Shown here: positions 50,664 to 59,738 of the stretch, in pieces
Position numbering within the stretch: the stretch's first letter is position 1
Layout: every line of letters begins with the position of its first letter
Position numbers and translations under genes: made by a program
NCBI RefSeq assembly: GCF_022132145.1
Contig: NZ_JAJISP010000010.1
Span: 46,185 to 110,184, forward strand
Reading direction: 5' to 3'
Origin: Pseudomonas sp. MMS21 TM103
Lineage (GTDB): Bacteria > Pseudomonadota > Gammaproteobacteria > Pseudomonadales > Pseudomonadaceae
DNA: 64,000 bases
The notes under the pieces: generated by a model
What the model saw: the letters and a program-made list of their open reading frames with translations, nothing else
Databases searched by the model: none
Told to the model about the DNA's origin: nothing

Positions 50664-51411
50664 TGCGCGCCTCCCGGGTCAGCTCGGTGGCCAACCCATC
50701 CTGATTGAAATCAACCCAGTGCAACGGCACCGCCGACTCTTCACGGGCCTTGCCCGGCAAAGTGGTCTGGCTCGGGCAGCGGTCTTGCTGCTCGGCCTGG
50801 AGGAAGTCCACGGCCTCCTCCTCCCAGATCTTGTCGAGGGCTTCGAGCGAGTCGTCACGCACCTCGGCGGCGACCTGTTGGCGCACCTCGGCCATGGCTT
50901 CCTGCGGTTCGACCCCGGCAATCTGCAGCAGCGCGCGGAAGCAGCTGGCATAAGCGCTTTCACGCTCATCCAGACGGGTGGCCAACAACGCCAGCAGATG
51001 CGCGACATCGGCCAGGCCCTCGCGGGCCTCCAGGTCTTCCCGGGTGGAGAGGAACTCCAGGTACAGCGGGATATAGTCCGGCAGCTCCTTGATGCCGATG
51101 GCGAAACCGGCTTCCTCGTACTGCGCCATCATGTCGACCATGGCTTGGCCGCGGTCGCGGGACTCGCCATGCACATGTTCGAACAGCAACAGCGACAGCG
51201 AACGACCACGGCCGAACAGCGCACCGTAGTGCTCCTGGCCATCCATCAGATCGTGGTCGCAGATCAGTGCCAGCAACTCGTGCAGTGCGCCGCGTTGCGC
51301 CGGGCTGATTTCCCGCGAGGCCTCGATGGCCAGGGCCAACTCGGCCCGACCTTCCAGCAACTGCTCGGTTGGATAATCCAGTAGCAGTGAAATCACCTTG
51401 AGAATTTGCAT
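50656..51411 (-). CDS. narJ: Nitrate reductase assembly chaperone (NarJ)
   Basis: A 251-residue cytoplasmic helical TorD-family chaperone. Typical motifs are LLLDYPTEQLL near the start, SLSLLLFEHVHGESRDRGQAM and PDYIPLYLEFLS. NarJ binds the NarG N-terminus, helps insert the molybdenum cofactor and couples NarGH to NarI. The start at 51411 lies two bases after the narH stop. The C-terminal acidic tail (EEEAVDFLQAEQQ) is variable in the family. Confidence 0.95.
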   Translation of the reverse strand: MQILKVISLLLDYPTEQLLEGRAELALAIEASREISPAQRGALHELLALICDHDLMDGQEHYGALFGRGRSLSLLLFEHVHGESRDRGQAMVDMMAQYEEAGFAIGIKELPDYIPLYLEFLSTREDLEAREGLADVAHLLALLATRLDERESAYASCFRALLQIAGVEPQEAMAEVRQQVAAEVRDDSLEALDKIWEEEAVDFLQAEQQDRCPSQTTLPGKAREESAVPLHWVDFNQDGLATELTREARNV

Positions 51412-51413
51412 GC

Positions 51414-52952
51414 TCAGTCCTCCCACAACTGTACGGTTTTGAGGATGTCGCGCTTGTTGGCCTTCTTCGCCCCGAACATGTTGGTGTCGGAGGAGCCACT
51501 GCAACCGCTGCCGAAGCTGAAGCCACAGCCGGAACGCTCGGCGAAGGCATCGCTGGTCGCCTCCTCACGGTGCGCACTGGGGATGACGAAGCGGTCTTCG
51601 TAGTTGGCGATGGCCAGGTAGCGGTACATGTCCTCGACCTGCGCCACGCTCAGGCCGACATCGGCCAGTACTTCCAGGTCCTGCACGCCTTCCACTTGCT
51701 CGGCACGCTTGTAGGCACGCATGGCCAGCAGCCGCTTGAGTGCCAACTTGACCGGAATGACGTCGCCGGCGGTGAGCAGGTTGGCCAGGTAACGCAGCGG
51801 AATGCGCAGGCTGTCGACATCCGGGATCACCCCGTTCATGCCCACGGTGCCAGCGGTCGCGGCGTTCTGGATCGGCGACAGCGGCGGTACGTACCAGACC
51901 ATCGGCAAGGTGCGGTATTCCGGGTGCAGCGGCAGCGCCAGCTTCCAGTCGACCGCCAGTTTGTACACCGGGGATTTTTGCGCGGCGTCGATCACCGACA
52001 TCGGTACGCCGTCGGCCAGGGCCTGGGCGATGACTTTCGGGTCATTCGGGTCGAGGAATATCTCCAGTTGCTTGCGGTACAGGTCCTGTTCGTTCGGCGT
52101 GCTGGCCACTTCGTGGATGCGGTCGGCGTCGTACAGCAACACGCCGAGGTAGCGGATGCGGCCCACGCAGGTTTCCGAACACACGGTCGGCATGCCGGCC
52201 TCGATGCGCGGGTAGCAGAAGATGCACTTCTCGGATTTGCCGCTCTTCCAGTTGAAGTAGATCTTCTTGTACGGGCAACCGCTGATGCACATGCGCCAGC
52301 CGCGGCATTTTTCCTGGTCGATGAGGACGATGCCGTCTTCTTCGCGCTTGTAGATCGCCCCGCTCGGGCAGGAGGCCGCGCAGGTCGGGTTGAGGCAGTG
52401 CTCGCACAGACGCGGCAGGTACATCATGAAAGTATTTTCATACTCGCCATAGATGTCGGCCTGGATCTGGTCGAAGTTCTTGTCCTTGCGCCGCTTGGCG
52501 AACTCGGTGCCGAGGATTTCCTCCCAGTTCGGGCCCCACTCGATCTTCTGCATGCGCTTGCCGGTGATCACCGAACGCGGTCGGGCGGTCGGCTGGTGTT
52601 CACCCAGGGGCGCGGTGTGCAGGTGCTGATAGTCGAAATCGAACGGCTCGTAGTAGTCGTCGATGGTCGGCAGGTCCGGGTTGGCGAAGATGTTCGCCAA
52701 TACGCGGAACTTGCCCCCTATCTTCGGGTTGATCGAGCCATCCTTGTTGCGGATCCAGCCGCCGCGCCATTTGTCCTGGTTTTCCCACTCCTTGGGGTAG
52801 CCGATCCCGGGCTTGGTCTCGACGTTGTTGAACCAGGCGTATTCCATGCCTTCGCGGCTGGTCCAGACGTTCTTGCAGGTGATCGAACAGGTGTGGCAAC
52901 CGATGCACTTGTCCAGGTTGAGGACCATGCCGACTTGCGAACGAATTTTCAT
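51414..52952 (-). CDS. narH: Respiratory nitrate reductase beta subunit (NarH)
   Basis: A 512-residue electron-transfer subunit with four Fe-S clusters. The Cys groups are CIGCHTCSITCKNVW, CEHCLNPTCAASCPSGAI, CRGWRMCISGCPYKK (the Trp-containing site of the [3Fe-4S] cluster) and CIFCYPRIEAGMPTVC. It passes electrons from NarI to NarG on the cytoplasmic face. ATG at 52952 has AGGAG; the narG stop lies 11 bases before it. Confidence 0.97.
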   Translation of the reverse strand: MKIRSQVGMVLNLDKCIGCHTCSITCKNVWTSREGMEYAWFNNVETKPGIGYPKEWENQDKWRGGWIRNKDGSINPKIGGKFRVLANIFANPDLPTIDDYYEPFDFDYQHLHTAPLGEHQPTARPRSVITGKRMQKIEWGPNWEEILGTEFAKRRKDKNFDQIQADIYGEYENTFMMYLPRLCEHCLNPTCAASCPSGAIYKREEDGIVLIDQEKCRGWRMCISGCPYKKIYFNWKSGKSEKCIFCYPRIEAGMPTVCSETCVGRIRYLGVLLYDADRIHEVASTPNEQDLYRKQLEIFLDPNDPKVIAQALADGVPMSVIDAAQKSPVYKLAVDWKLALPLHPEYRTLPMVWYVPPLSPIQNAATAGTVGMNGVIPDVDSLRIPLRYLANLLTAGDVIPVKLALKRLLAMRAYKRAEQVEGVQDLEVLADVGLSVAQVEDMYRYLAIANYEDRFVIPSAHREEATSDAFAERSGCGFSFGSGCSGSSDTNMFGAKKANKRDILKTVQLWED

Positions 52953-52963
52953 GGCAGAGCTCC

Positions 52964-55900
52964 TCAAATGTCTTGTGGCAAGGGTTGTGGCAAAGCTTCG
53001 TCGTCTGTGCCGTCAAGCCAGTCGACCTTGTCCATCTTGCGTACCACCACGAACTCGTCGCGGTTGCAGCCGACCGTGCCGTAATAGTTGAAACCGTAGG
53101 CCTGCTGGGCGTAGCCACCGATCATGTGGGTCGGCTTGAGCACCACGCGGGTCACCGAGTTGTGGTGGCCGCCGCGGGTCTTGGTGGTCTCGCTGCCGGG
53201 CACGTTCACGATGCGTTCCTGGGCGTGGTACATCATCACCATGCCGTCCTTGACCCGCTGGCTGACCACCGCCCGGGCGGTCAAAGCGCCGTTGGCGTTG
53301 AAGCACTCGACCCAGTCGTTGTCCTCGATGCCGGCGCGCTTGGCGTCGGTTTCCGAGAGCCAGATGATCGGCCCGCCGCGGCTCAGGGTGAGCATGATCA
53401 GGTTGTCGCTGTAAGTACTGTGGATGCCCCACTTCTGGTGCGGAGTGATCCAGTTGAGGACGATCTCGGTATTGCCGTTCGGCCGCTTGCCTTTGACGTA
53501 GTCAATGGTGCGGGTGTTGATCGGCGGCCGGTAGCTCATCATCTGCTCGCCAAATGCCTGCATCCACGGGTGATCCTGGTAGAACTGCTGGCGGCCGGTG
53601 ATGGTGCGCCATGGGATGAACTCGTGGACGTTGGTGTAGCCGGCGTTGTAACTGACCTTCTCGTCTTCGAGACCCGACCAGGTCGGGCTGGAGATGATCT
53701 TGCGCGGCTGCGCCTGGATGTCGCGAAAGCGGATCGCCTCGTGCGCCTTGGAGATCGCCAGGTGGCTGTGATCCAGGCCGGTGAACTCGGACAGCGCCGC
53801 CCAGGCCTTGAGCGCCACGTGGCCGTTGGTTTCCGGCGCCAGGGTGAGGATCACCTCGCAGGCATCGATGGCCGACTCGATCTGTGGCCGGCCCTGGCTG
53901 ACGCCTTCGGCACGTACCTTGTGGTTGAGCTCACCGAGGAACTCGACCTCATGCTCGGTGTTCCAGTTGATGCCCTTGCCGCCGTTGCCCAACTTGTCGA
54001 GCAAGGGGCCGAGGGAGCTGAACTTCTTGTAGACGTTCGGGTAATCGCGCTCGACCACGGTCATGTTCGGGCAGTTCTTGCCCGGCACTGGAGCTTCGCC
54101 GGCGGTCTTCCAGTCGATGCCGCCGAATGGCTGGGCCAGTTCGCCGGGGCTGTCGTGCATCATCGGCACGGTGACCAGGTCTTGTTCGACCCCCAGTTGG
54201 CCGACCGACATTTCGGAGAAGGCCTTGGCGATACCCTTGTAGATTTCCCAGTCGGAACGCGATTCCCAGGCCGGATCGATGGCCGCGGACAGCGGGTGGA
54301 TGAACGGGTGCATGTCCGAGGTGTTCATGTCGTCCTTCTCGTACCAGGTCGCCGTCGGCAACACGATGTCCGAGTAGACGCAGGTGCTGGACATGCGGAA
54401 GTCCAGGGTGGTGACCAGATCGAGCTTGCCGATCGCGCCTTCGTCCACCCACTCGACGTCGTTCGGCTTGAAGCCGCCGCGCTTGCCGAGGTCTTCGTTC
54501 ATCACGCCGTTCTTGGTGCCGAGCAGGTACTTGAGCATGTACTCGTGGCCCTTGCCCGAGCTGCCCAGCAGGTTGGAGCGCCAGATGAACATGTTGCGCG
54601 GGAAGTTGACCGGGTTGTCCGGCTGTTCGCAGGCGAAACGCAGCGAGTCGTCCTGCAGCGACTTGAGCACGTAGTCCACTGGAGACATGCCGGCGGCCTT
54701 GGCGTCACGGGTGATCTGCAGCGGGTTGCGGTTCATCTGCGGGGCGCTCGGCAACCAGCCGGCGCGTTCGGCGCGGATGTTGTAGTCCAGCGCGTGTTCG
54801 GGGAACTGCGACTTGTCGGCCAGCGGCGAGAGCACTTCGTGCATGCTCATCTTCTCGTGGCGCCACTGCGAACTGTGGGCATAGAAGAAGCTGGTGCCGT
54901 TCATCTGCCGTGGCGGACGGCTCCAGTCCAGGCCGAAGGCCAGGGGCAGCCAGCCGCACTGCGGACGCAGCTTTTCCTGGCCGACGTAGTGGGCCCAGCC
55001 GCCACCGGTCTGGCCGACGCAACCGCACATCATCAGCATGTTGATGAGGCCGCGGTAGTTCATGTCCATGTGGTACCAGTGGTTCATCGCCGCACCGACG
55101 ATGATCATGGAACGACCCTTGGTCTTGTCGGCGTTGTCGGCGAACTCACGGGCGATCTGGATCGCCTTCTCGCGGCTGACGCCGGTGATCAGTTCCTGCC
55201 AGGCCGGAGTGCCCGGAACCGTGGCGTCGTCGTAGTCCTTGGCGACGTTGCCGCCACCCAGGCCGCGGTCGATCGCCAGGTTGGCGGCCGACAGGTCGAA
55301 CACGGTGGCGACCTTGGCTTGACTACCGTCGGCCAGGGTAATGCTGCGTACCGGTACGCGGCGCAGTTGTACGGCTTCGCCGGCCACATGCTGGAAGTGC
55401 TCGTGGGTCTGGCCGCCGAAGTACGGGAAGGCCACTTCGGCGATCTCTTCGCCGATCAGGCTGAGTTGCAGCTTGACCTCGCGGCCATCACTGCCTTCGC
55501 GGGCCTCGATGTTCCACTTGCCCTTCTCGCCCCAGCGGTAGCCGATCGAACCCTGCGGCGAGACCAGCTGATTGGTTTCGCTGTCCAGGGCGATGGTTTT
55601 CCACTCGGGGTTGTTGTCCTGGCCGAGGTTGTCGGCCAGGTCGGCGGCACGGAGGAAGCGATCCGGCTGGTAGCCGTTCAGCTCCGGCGTGGCGCCGACG
55701 TGATCCTTGAGCAGCACCAGCACCGGGAAGTCGGTGTAACGGCGCACGTAGTCGGTGAAGTAGGCGCTCGGCTTGTCGAGGTGGAATTCTTTGAAGATGA
55801 CGTGGTTGAACGCCTGCGCCAGCGCCGCATCGGTGCCCTGCTTGGGGTTCAGCCAGAGGTCGGTAAGCTTGGCCACCTCGGAGTAGTCCGGGGTGATGGA

Positions 55901-56734
55901 CACGGTTTTGGTGCCCTTGTAGCGCACCTCGGTGAAGAAGTGTGCGTCCGGGGTGCGCGTCTGCGGGACGTTGGAGCCCCAGGCGATGATGTAGTTGGAG
56001 TTGTACCAGTCGGCCGACTCCGGCACGTCGGTCTGCTCGCCCCACACTTGCGGTGAAGACGGCGGCAGGTCGCAGTACCAGTCGTAGAAGCTCAGGCACA
56101 CCCCGCCGATCAGCGACAGGTAACGCGAACCGGCGGCGTAGCTGACCATCGACATGGCGGGGATCGGCGAGAAGCCGACCACGCGGTCCGGGCCGTGCTC
56201 CTTGACGGTGTAGACGTTGGCCGCGGCGATGATCTCGTTGACTTCGTTCCAGCTCGAGCGGATGAAGCCACCCATGCCGCGCTTGCTCTTGTAGGACTCG
56301 GCCTTGACCGGATCCTCGACAATGCTCGCCCAGGCCTCGACCGGATTCAGGCTCGCCCGCGCCTCGCGCCAAAGCTTGAGCAGGGGTTTACGGACCTTGG
56401 GGTATTTAAGGCGGTTGGCGCTGTAGATGTACCAGCTGTAGCTGGCCCCGCGCGGACAGCCGCGCGGCTCGTGGTTGGGCAGGTCGTTGCGGGTACGCGG
56501 GTAATCGGTCTGCTGGGTTTCCCAGGTGATCAGGCCGTTCTTCACGTAGATCTTCCAGGAGCACGAGCCGGTGCAGTTCACCCCGTGGGTGGAACGCACG
56601 ATCTTGTCGTACTGCCAGCGCGAACGGTAGACGTTCTCCCAATCGCGGGACTCGATGCGGGTTTCGCCATGACCATCGGCGAATTCACCCTGCTTACGGT
56701 TGAAGAAACGCAATTGGTCGAGTAGATGACTCAT
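52964..56734 (-). CDS. narG: Respiratory nitrate reductase alpha subunit (NarG)
   Basis: A 1256-residue catalytic subunit of the membrane-bound nitrate reductase, reducing nitrate to nitrite on the cytoplasmic side. The unusual His-Cys3 [4Fe-4S] site is HGVNCTGSCSW; the molybdenum-coordinating Asp is expected in the YNSNYIIAWGSNVPQTR region. It carries bis-MGD, for which moaA lies downstream. Length and N-terminus (MSHLLDQLRFFNRKQG) match Pseudomonas NarG. No interruption in the frame. Confidence 0.98.
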   Translation of the reverse strand: MSHLLDQLRFFNRKQGEFADGHGETRIESRDWENVYRSRWQYDKIVRSTHGVNCTGSCSWKIYVKNGLITWETQQTDYPRTRNDLPNHEPRGCPRGASYSWYIYSANRLKYPKVRKPLLKLWREARASLNPVEAWASIVEDPVKAESYKSKRGMGGFIRSSWNEVNEIIAAANVYTVKEHGPDRVVGFSPIPAMSMVSYAAGSRYLSLIGGVCLSFYDWYCDLPPSSPQVWGEQTDVPESADWYNSNYIIAWGSNVPQTRTPDAHFFTEVRYKGTKTVSITPDYSEVAKLTDLWLNPKQGTDAALAQAFNHVIFKEFHLDKPSAYFTDYVRRYTDFPVLVLLKDHVGATPELNGYQPDRFLRAADLADNLGQDNNPEWKTIALDSETNQLVSPQGSIGYRWGEKGKWNIEAREGSDGREVKLQLSLIGEEIAEVAFPYFGGQTHEHFQHVAGEAVQLRRVPVRSITLADGSQAKVATVFDLSAANLAIDRGLGGGNVAKDYDDATVPGTPAWQELITGVSREKAIQIAREFADNADKTKGRSMIIVGAAMNHWYHMDMNYRGLINMLMMCGCVGQTGGGWAHYVGQEKLRPQCGWLPLAFGLDWSRPPRQMNGTSFFYAHSSQWRHEKMSMHEVLSPLADKSQFPEHALDYNIRAERAGWLPSAPQMNRNPLQITRDAKAAGMSPVDYVLKSLQDDSLRFACEQPDNPVNFPRNMFIWRSNLLGSSGKGHEYMLKYLLGTKNGVMNEDLGKRGGFKPNDVEWVDEGAIGKLDLVTTLDFRMSSTCVYSDIVLPTATWYEKDDMNTSDMHPFIHPLSAAIDPAWESRSDWEIYKGIAKAFSEMSVGQLGVEQDLVTVPMMHDSPGELAQPFGGIDWKTAGEAPVPGKNCPNMTVVERDYPNVYKKFSSLGPLLDKLGNGGKGINWNTEHEVEFLGELNHKVRAEGVSQGRPQIESAIDACEVILTLAPETNGHVALKAWAALSEFTGLDHSHLAISKAHEAIRFRDIQAQPRKIISSPTWSGLEDEKVSYNAGYTNVHEFIPWRTITGRQQFYQDHPWMQAFGEQMMSYRPPINTRTIDYVKGKRPNGNTEIVLNWITPHQKWGIHSTYSDNLIMLTLSRGGPIIWLSETDAKRAGIEDNDWVECFNANGALTARAVVSQRVKDGMVMMYHAQERIVNVPGSETTKTRGGHHNSVTRVVLKPTHMIGGYAQQAYGFNYYGTVGCNRDEFVVVRKMDKVDWLDGTDDEALPQPLPQDI

Positions 56735-56803
56735 CTCTTTATTCCTCTCAGGCTTGCTGCGGGACCTGCGTCCCGTACACGCAATGATTCAATTCGTTTT
56801 CGC

Positions 56804-58225
56804 TTAGCAGGGGATTTCCGCGCCTTTGCGCGAGTACCACCACCAGGTCACCCCGATGCAGCTGACGTAGAAACCGATGAACACGTACAGGGCCATTTGC
56901 GGGCCGCCGGTAAGCGCCATCGAGGTGCCGAAGGACTTGGGGATGAAGAAGGCGCCGTAGGCCGCCACGGCCGAACTGAAGCCGAGCACCGCGGCCGCTT
57001 CCTTGCCGGCGTCCTTGATTGCCTGCTCCTTGATCACCGCCGTTTTACCGGCGCTGCTGCGCTCATGCAGGGTGCGGAAGATCACCGGAATCATGCGGAA
57101 GGTGGAGCCGTTGCCGATGCCGGTGGTGACGAACAGCAACATGAACATGGCCAGGAAGCCGTAGAAGTTGCCCGCGGTACCGGCTACCGGGATGAAGGCG
57201 AGTACGCCGAACACCGCCGCGATCATCAGCACGAAGTTCCACAGGGTCACCCGTGCGCCGCCCAGCTTGTCGGCCAGCCAGCCGCCCAACGGGCGCACCA
57301 GGGCGCCAACCAACGGGCCGAGGAAGGCGAACTGCAGCGGATCGACGCCAGCAAACTGGGTCTTGATCAGCATCGGGAAGCCGGCGGCAAAGCCGATGAA
57401 GGAACCGAAGGTGGCCAGGTACAGCCAGCACATCAACCAGTTGTGCTTACGCTTGAAGATGACCGACTGCTCTTTGAAGGACGCCTTGGCGCTGGACAGA
57501 TCGTTCATGCCGAACCAGGCCGCCACGGCCACTGCGGCAATGAACGGCACCCAGATGAAACCGGCGTTCTGCAGCCACAGCTGGCTACCGTCGCCCAGTT
57601 CCTGGGCTTGCCCGCCGACCACACCGAACAGGCCGGCACCGATCACCAGCGGCACGCTGAACTGCATCACCGATACGCCGAGGTTGCCCAAGCCGGCGTT
57701 CAGACCGAGCGCGGTACCCTGCTGCGACTTGGGATAGAAGAAGCTGATATTGGCCATGCTCGAGGCGAAGTTGCCGCCACCGAAGCCGCACAGCAGCGCG
57801 ATGATCACGAACACGCTGTAAGTGGTGCTCTGATCCTGCACGGCGAAGCCCATCCAGATCGCCGGGAGTAACAGCGAGGCGGTGCTCAGGGCGGTCCATC
57901 TACGACCGCCGAAGATCGGCACCATGAACGAGTAGAAGATCCGCAAGGTGGCGCCGGACAAGCCAGGCAGTGCCGCCAGCCAGAACAGTTGGTCATTGGT
58001 GAAGGTGAAGCCGATGCTGTTCAGGCGCACGGTCACCGCGCTCCAGACCATCCACACGGAGAAGGCCAGCAGTAGCGCGGGGATCGATATCCACAGGTTG
58101 CGGGTGGCGATCTGCTTGCCGACGCTGCCCCAGAAGTGCGGATCTTCTGGGCGCCAGTCGTCAATCACCGAGCCCTTGGCAGGCTGTCCGGTTATCGGGG
58201 GATTCTTGGTTGCGGACATGCTCAT
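56804..58225 (-). CDS. narK2: Nitrate/nitrite transporter NarK2
   Basis: A 473-residue, 12-helix major facilitator of the NNP family. The N-terminal extension (about 30 residues before the first helix) and longer loops are typical of NarK2. Family signatures are GFGGGNFASSMANISFFYP and GIGNGSTFRMIPVIF. Thought to exchange nitrite for nitrate across the inner membrane. Its ATG overlaps the narK1 stop by four bases. Confidence 0.94.
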   Translation of the reverse strand: MSMSATKNPPITGQPAKGSVIDDWRPEDPHFWGSVGKQIATRNLWISIPALLLAFSVWMVWSAVTVRLNSIGFTFTNDQLFWLAALPGLSGATLRIFYSFMVPIFGGRRWTALSTASLLLPAIWMGFAVQDQSTTYSVFVIIALLCGFGGGNFASSMANISFFYPKSQQGTALGLNAGLGNLGVSVMQFSVPLVIGAGLFGVVGGQAQELGDGSQLWLQNAGFIWVPFIAAVAVAAWFGMNDLSSAKASFKEQSVIFKRKHNWLMCWLYLATFGSFIGFAAGFPMLIKTQFAGVDPLQFAFLGPLVGALVRPLGGWLADKLGGARVTLWNFVLMIAAVFGVLAFIPVAGTAGNFYGFLAMFMLLFVTTGIGNGSTFRMIPVIFRTLHERSSAGKTAVIKEQAIKDAGKEAAAVLGFSSAVAAYGAFFIPKSFGTSMALTGGPQMALYVFIGFYVSCIGVTWWWYSRKGAEIPC

Positions 58226-59502
58226 TCTCCTTCAAGCGGCAGGAAAGCAGGAGCCTTGGACTCTTCGGAGACCAGGCCCAAAACGGGAGTTTTGCGAACT
58301 TCGCTGAAGTACATCCAGATCAGGGAGACCCAGACCACGCCGTACATCAGCATGAAACAGGAGGAGCGCACGCCGGTCAGGTCGACCAGGGCGCCGAACA
58401 GGATCGGCAGAATGAAGCCGCCAAGGCCGCCGGCCAGGCCGACGATGCCGGAGATGGCCCCGATGTTGTGCGGGTAGTCATCGGAGATGTACTTGAACAC
58501 CGAGGCCTTGCCGAAGGCGAAGGCGATACCGACGGCGAACAGCAGCCCGGTGAAGGCCCAGGCATTGAGGCCGATGCTGTAGTTCTGCGGGCCATTGACG
58601 GTCTGCACAATCAGTTCGGTCTGCGGGTAGGAGAGCAGGAACAGGCACACCCAACTCACCCACATCACCCACCAGGTGACGCTCTGCGCGCCCCACTTGT
58701 CCGACATCCAGCCGCCCATGGCGCGCAACACACCACCCGGCAGGGAGAAACAGGCGGCCAGCAAGGCAGCGCTCTGCAGGTTGAAGCCGTATTCCTCGAC
58801 GTAGTACTTGGTCATCCACAAGGCCAGGGCCACATAGCCGCCGAAGACGATCGAGTAGTACTGGCAGTAGCGCATCACCTTGGGGTCTTTCAGGGCGCGC
58901 AGCTGTTCGGCCAGGGACACGTTGCTGTGCACCTTATGGCCCTTGTTCTCGTAGGTGCAGAACCAGAAGAGCAATGCGGTGATGAACATGATCGCCGAGT
59001 AGACCTTGGGCACCATCTGCCAGCTCGCCGCGGCGATGATCGCCGGCGCAACGAACTTGGTCAGCGCGGCACCGGCGTTACCGGCACCGAATATGCCCAT
59101 GGCGAAGCCCTGGTTCTGCCGTTCGAACCACTTGGCGACATAAGCGATGCCGACCGAGAAGGAACCACCGGCCATCCCGACGAACAAGCCGAGGACCAGG
59201 AAGTGCCAGTACTCGGTGGCCATGCTGATCATGTAGATCGGCAGCACACAGACCAGCATCAGCAGGAAGAACACGATGCGCCCGCCAAACCTGTCGGTGA
59301 GCATGCCCAGTGGCAGGCGCACCAGCGAACCGGTGAGCACCGGCGTGGCGGCCAGCAGGCCGAACTGGGTATCGTTGAGTTGCAGTAACTCCTTGATCGG
59401 AACGCCGAGTACGGCGAACATCATCCAGACCATGAAGCAGATAGTGAACGCCAGGGTACTCATACCCAGAACCAGGCCCTGTTGTAGTCTTAACGTTGCC
59501 AT
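58222..59502 (-). CDS. narK1: Nitrate/nitrite transporter NarK1
   Basis: A 426-residue, 12-helix NNP-family protein of the NarK1 type, related to proton-coupled nitrate import. Signatures: GMAGGSFSVGIAYVAKWF and SDDYPHNIGAISGIVGLAGGLGGF. First gene of narK1K2GHJI-ppi-moaA. Its promoter region (59503-59738) carries a symmetric FNR-type dyad and a 7-2-7 NarL site shared with the divergent narXL. Confidence 0.94.
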   Translation of the reverse strand: MATLRLQQGLVLGMSTLAFTICFMVWMMFAVLGVPIKELLQLNDTQFGLLAATPVLTGSLVRLPLGMLTDRFGGRIVFFLLMLVCVLPIYMISMATEYWHFLVLGLFVGMAGGSFSVGIAYVAKWFERQNQGFAMGIFGAGNAGAALTKFVAPAIIAAASWQMVPKVYSAIMFITALLFWFCTYENKGHKVHSNVSLAEQLRALKDPKVMRYCQYYSIVFGGYVALALWMTKYYVEEYGFNLQSAALLAACFSLPGGVLRAMGGWMSDKWGAQSVTWWVMWVSWVCLFLLSYPQTELIVQTVNGPQNYSIGLNAWAFTGLLFAVGIAFAFGKASVFKYISDDYPHNIGAISGIVGLAGGLGGFILPILFGALVDLTGVRSSCFMLMYGVVWVSLIWMYFSEVRKTPVLGLVSEESKAPAFLPLEGE

Positions 59503-59563
59503 AGCGAACCCCCTAATTGCCGAACCATGGGCGGCACACTAGAGAGACAGGGGGGCGCCGCAC

Positions 59564-59577
59564 TTGACCTGAGTCAA
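59564..59577. promoter_or_regulatory. Symmetric FNR-type dyad (TTGAC-CTGA-GTCAA) before narK1
   Basis: Perfectly symmetric halves, one substitution each from consensus, centred 68 bases before narK1. The expected Anr/Dnr site of the nitrate reductase operon. Confidence 0.75.
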
Positions 59578-59614
59578 TTAATTCTGAGCTGCCTGGGCCT
59601 ACCCTGTCCGCCCC

Positions 59615-59630
59615 TACCTCTTAAGTGGTA
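59615..59630. promoter_or_regulatory. NarL 7-2-7 operator between narK1 and narX
   Basis: TACCTCT and AGTGGTA, two inverted heptamers of the TACYYMT type, separated by two bases, the preferred arrangement for phospho-NarL. It sits about midway between the divergent starts and could serve both. Confidence 0.75.
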
Positions 59631-59738
59631 GGCTGATAATTCACATAAAACCCCTTTTAAAACATATAGTTATAATCAATATAAATTCTTGCCAACGAGT
59701 CTGCAGGCAGTCCGAGTTCTTTAGAGGTAGTCAGTCCG

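Noticed and set aside
52973..56056. 1027-codon open frame opposite narG
   Set aside because: Codon-bias shadow in high-GC DNA: no ribosome site, low-complexity composition and complete overlap with narG. Similar long antisense frames over nosZ (25227-27014), norB (11767-13452) and narX (59958-61019) were dismissed for the same reason.
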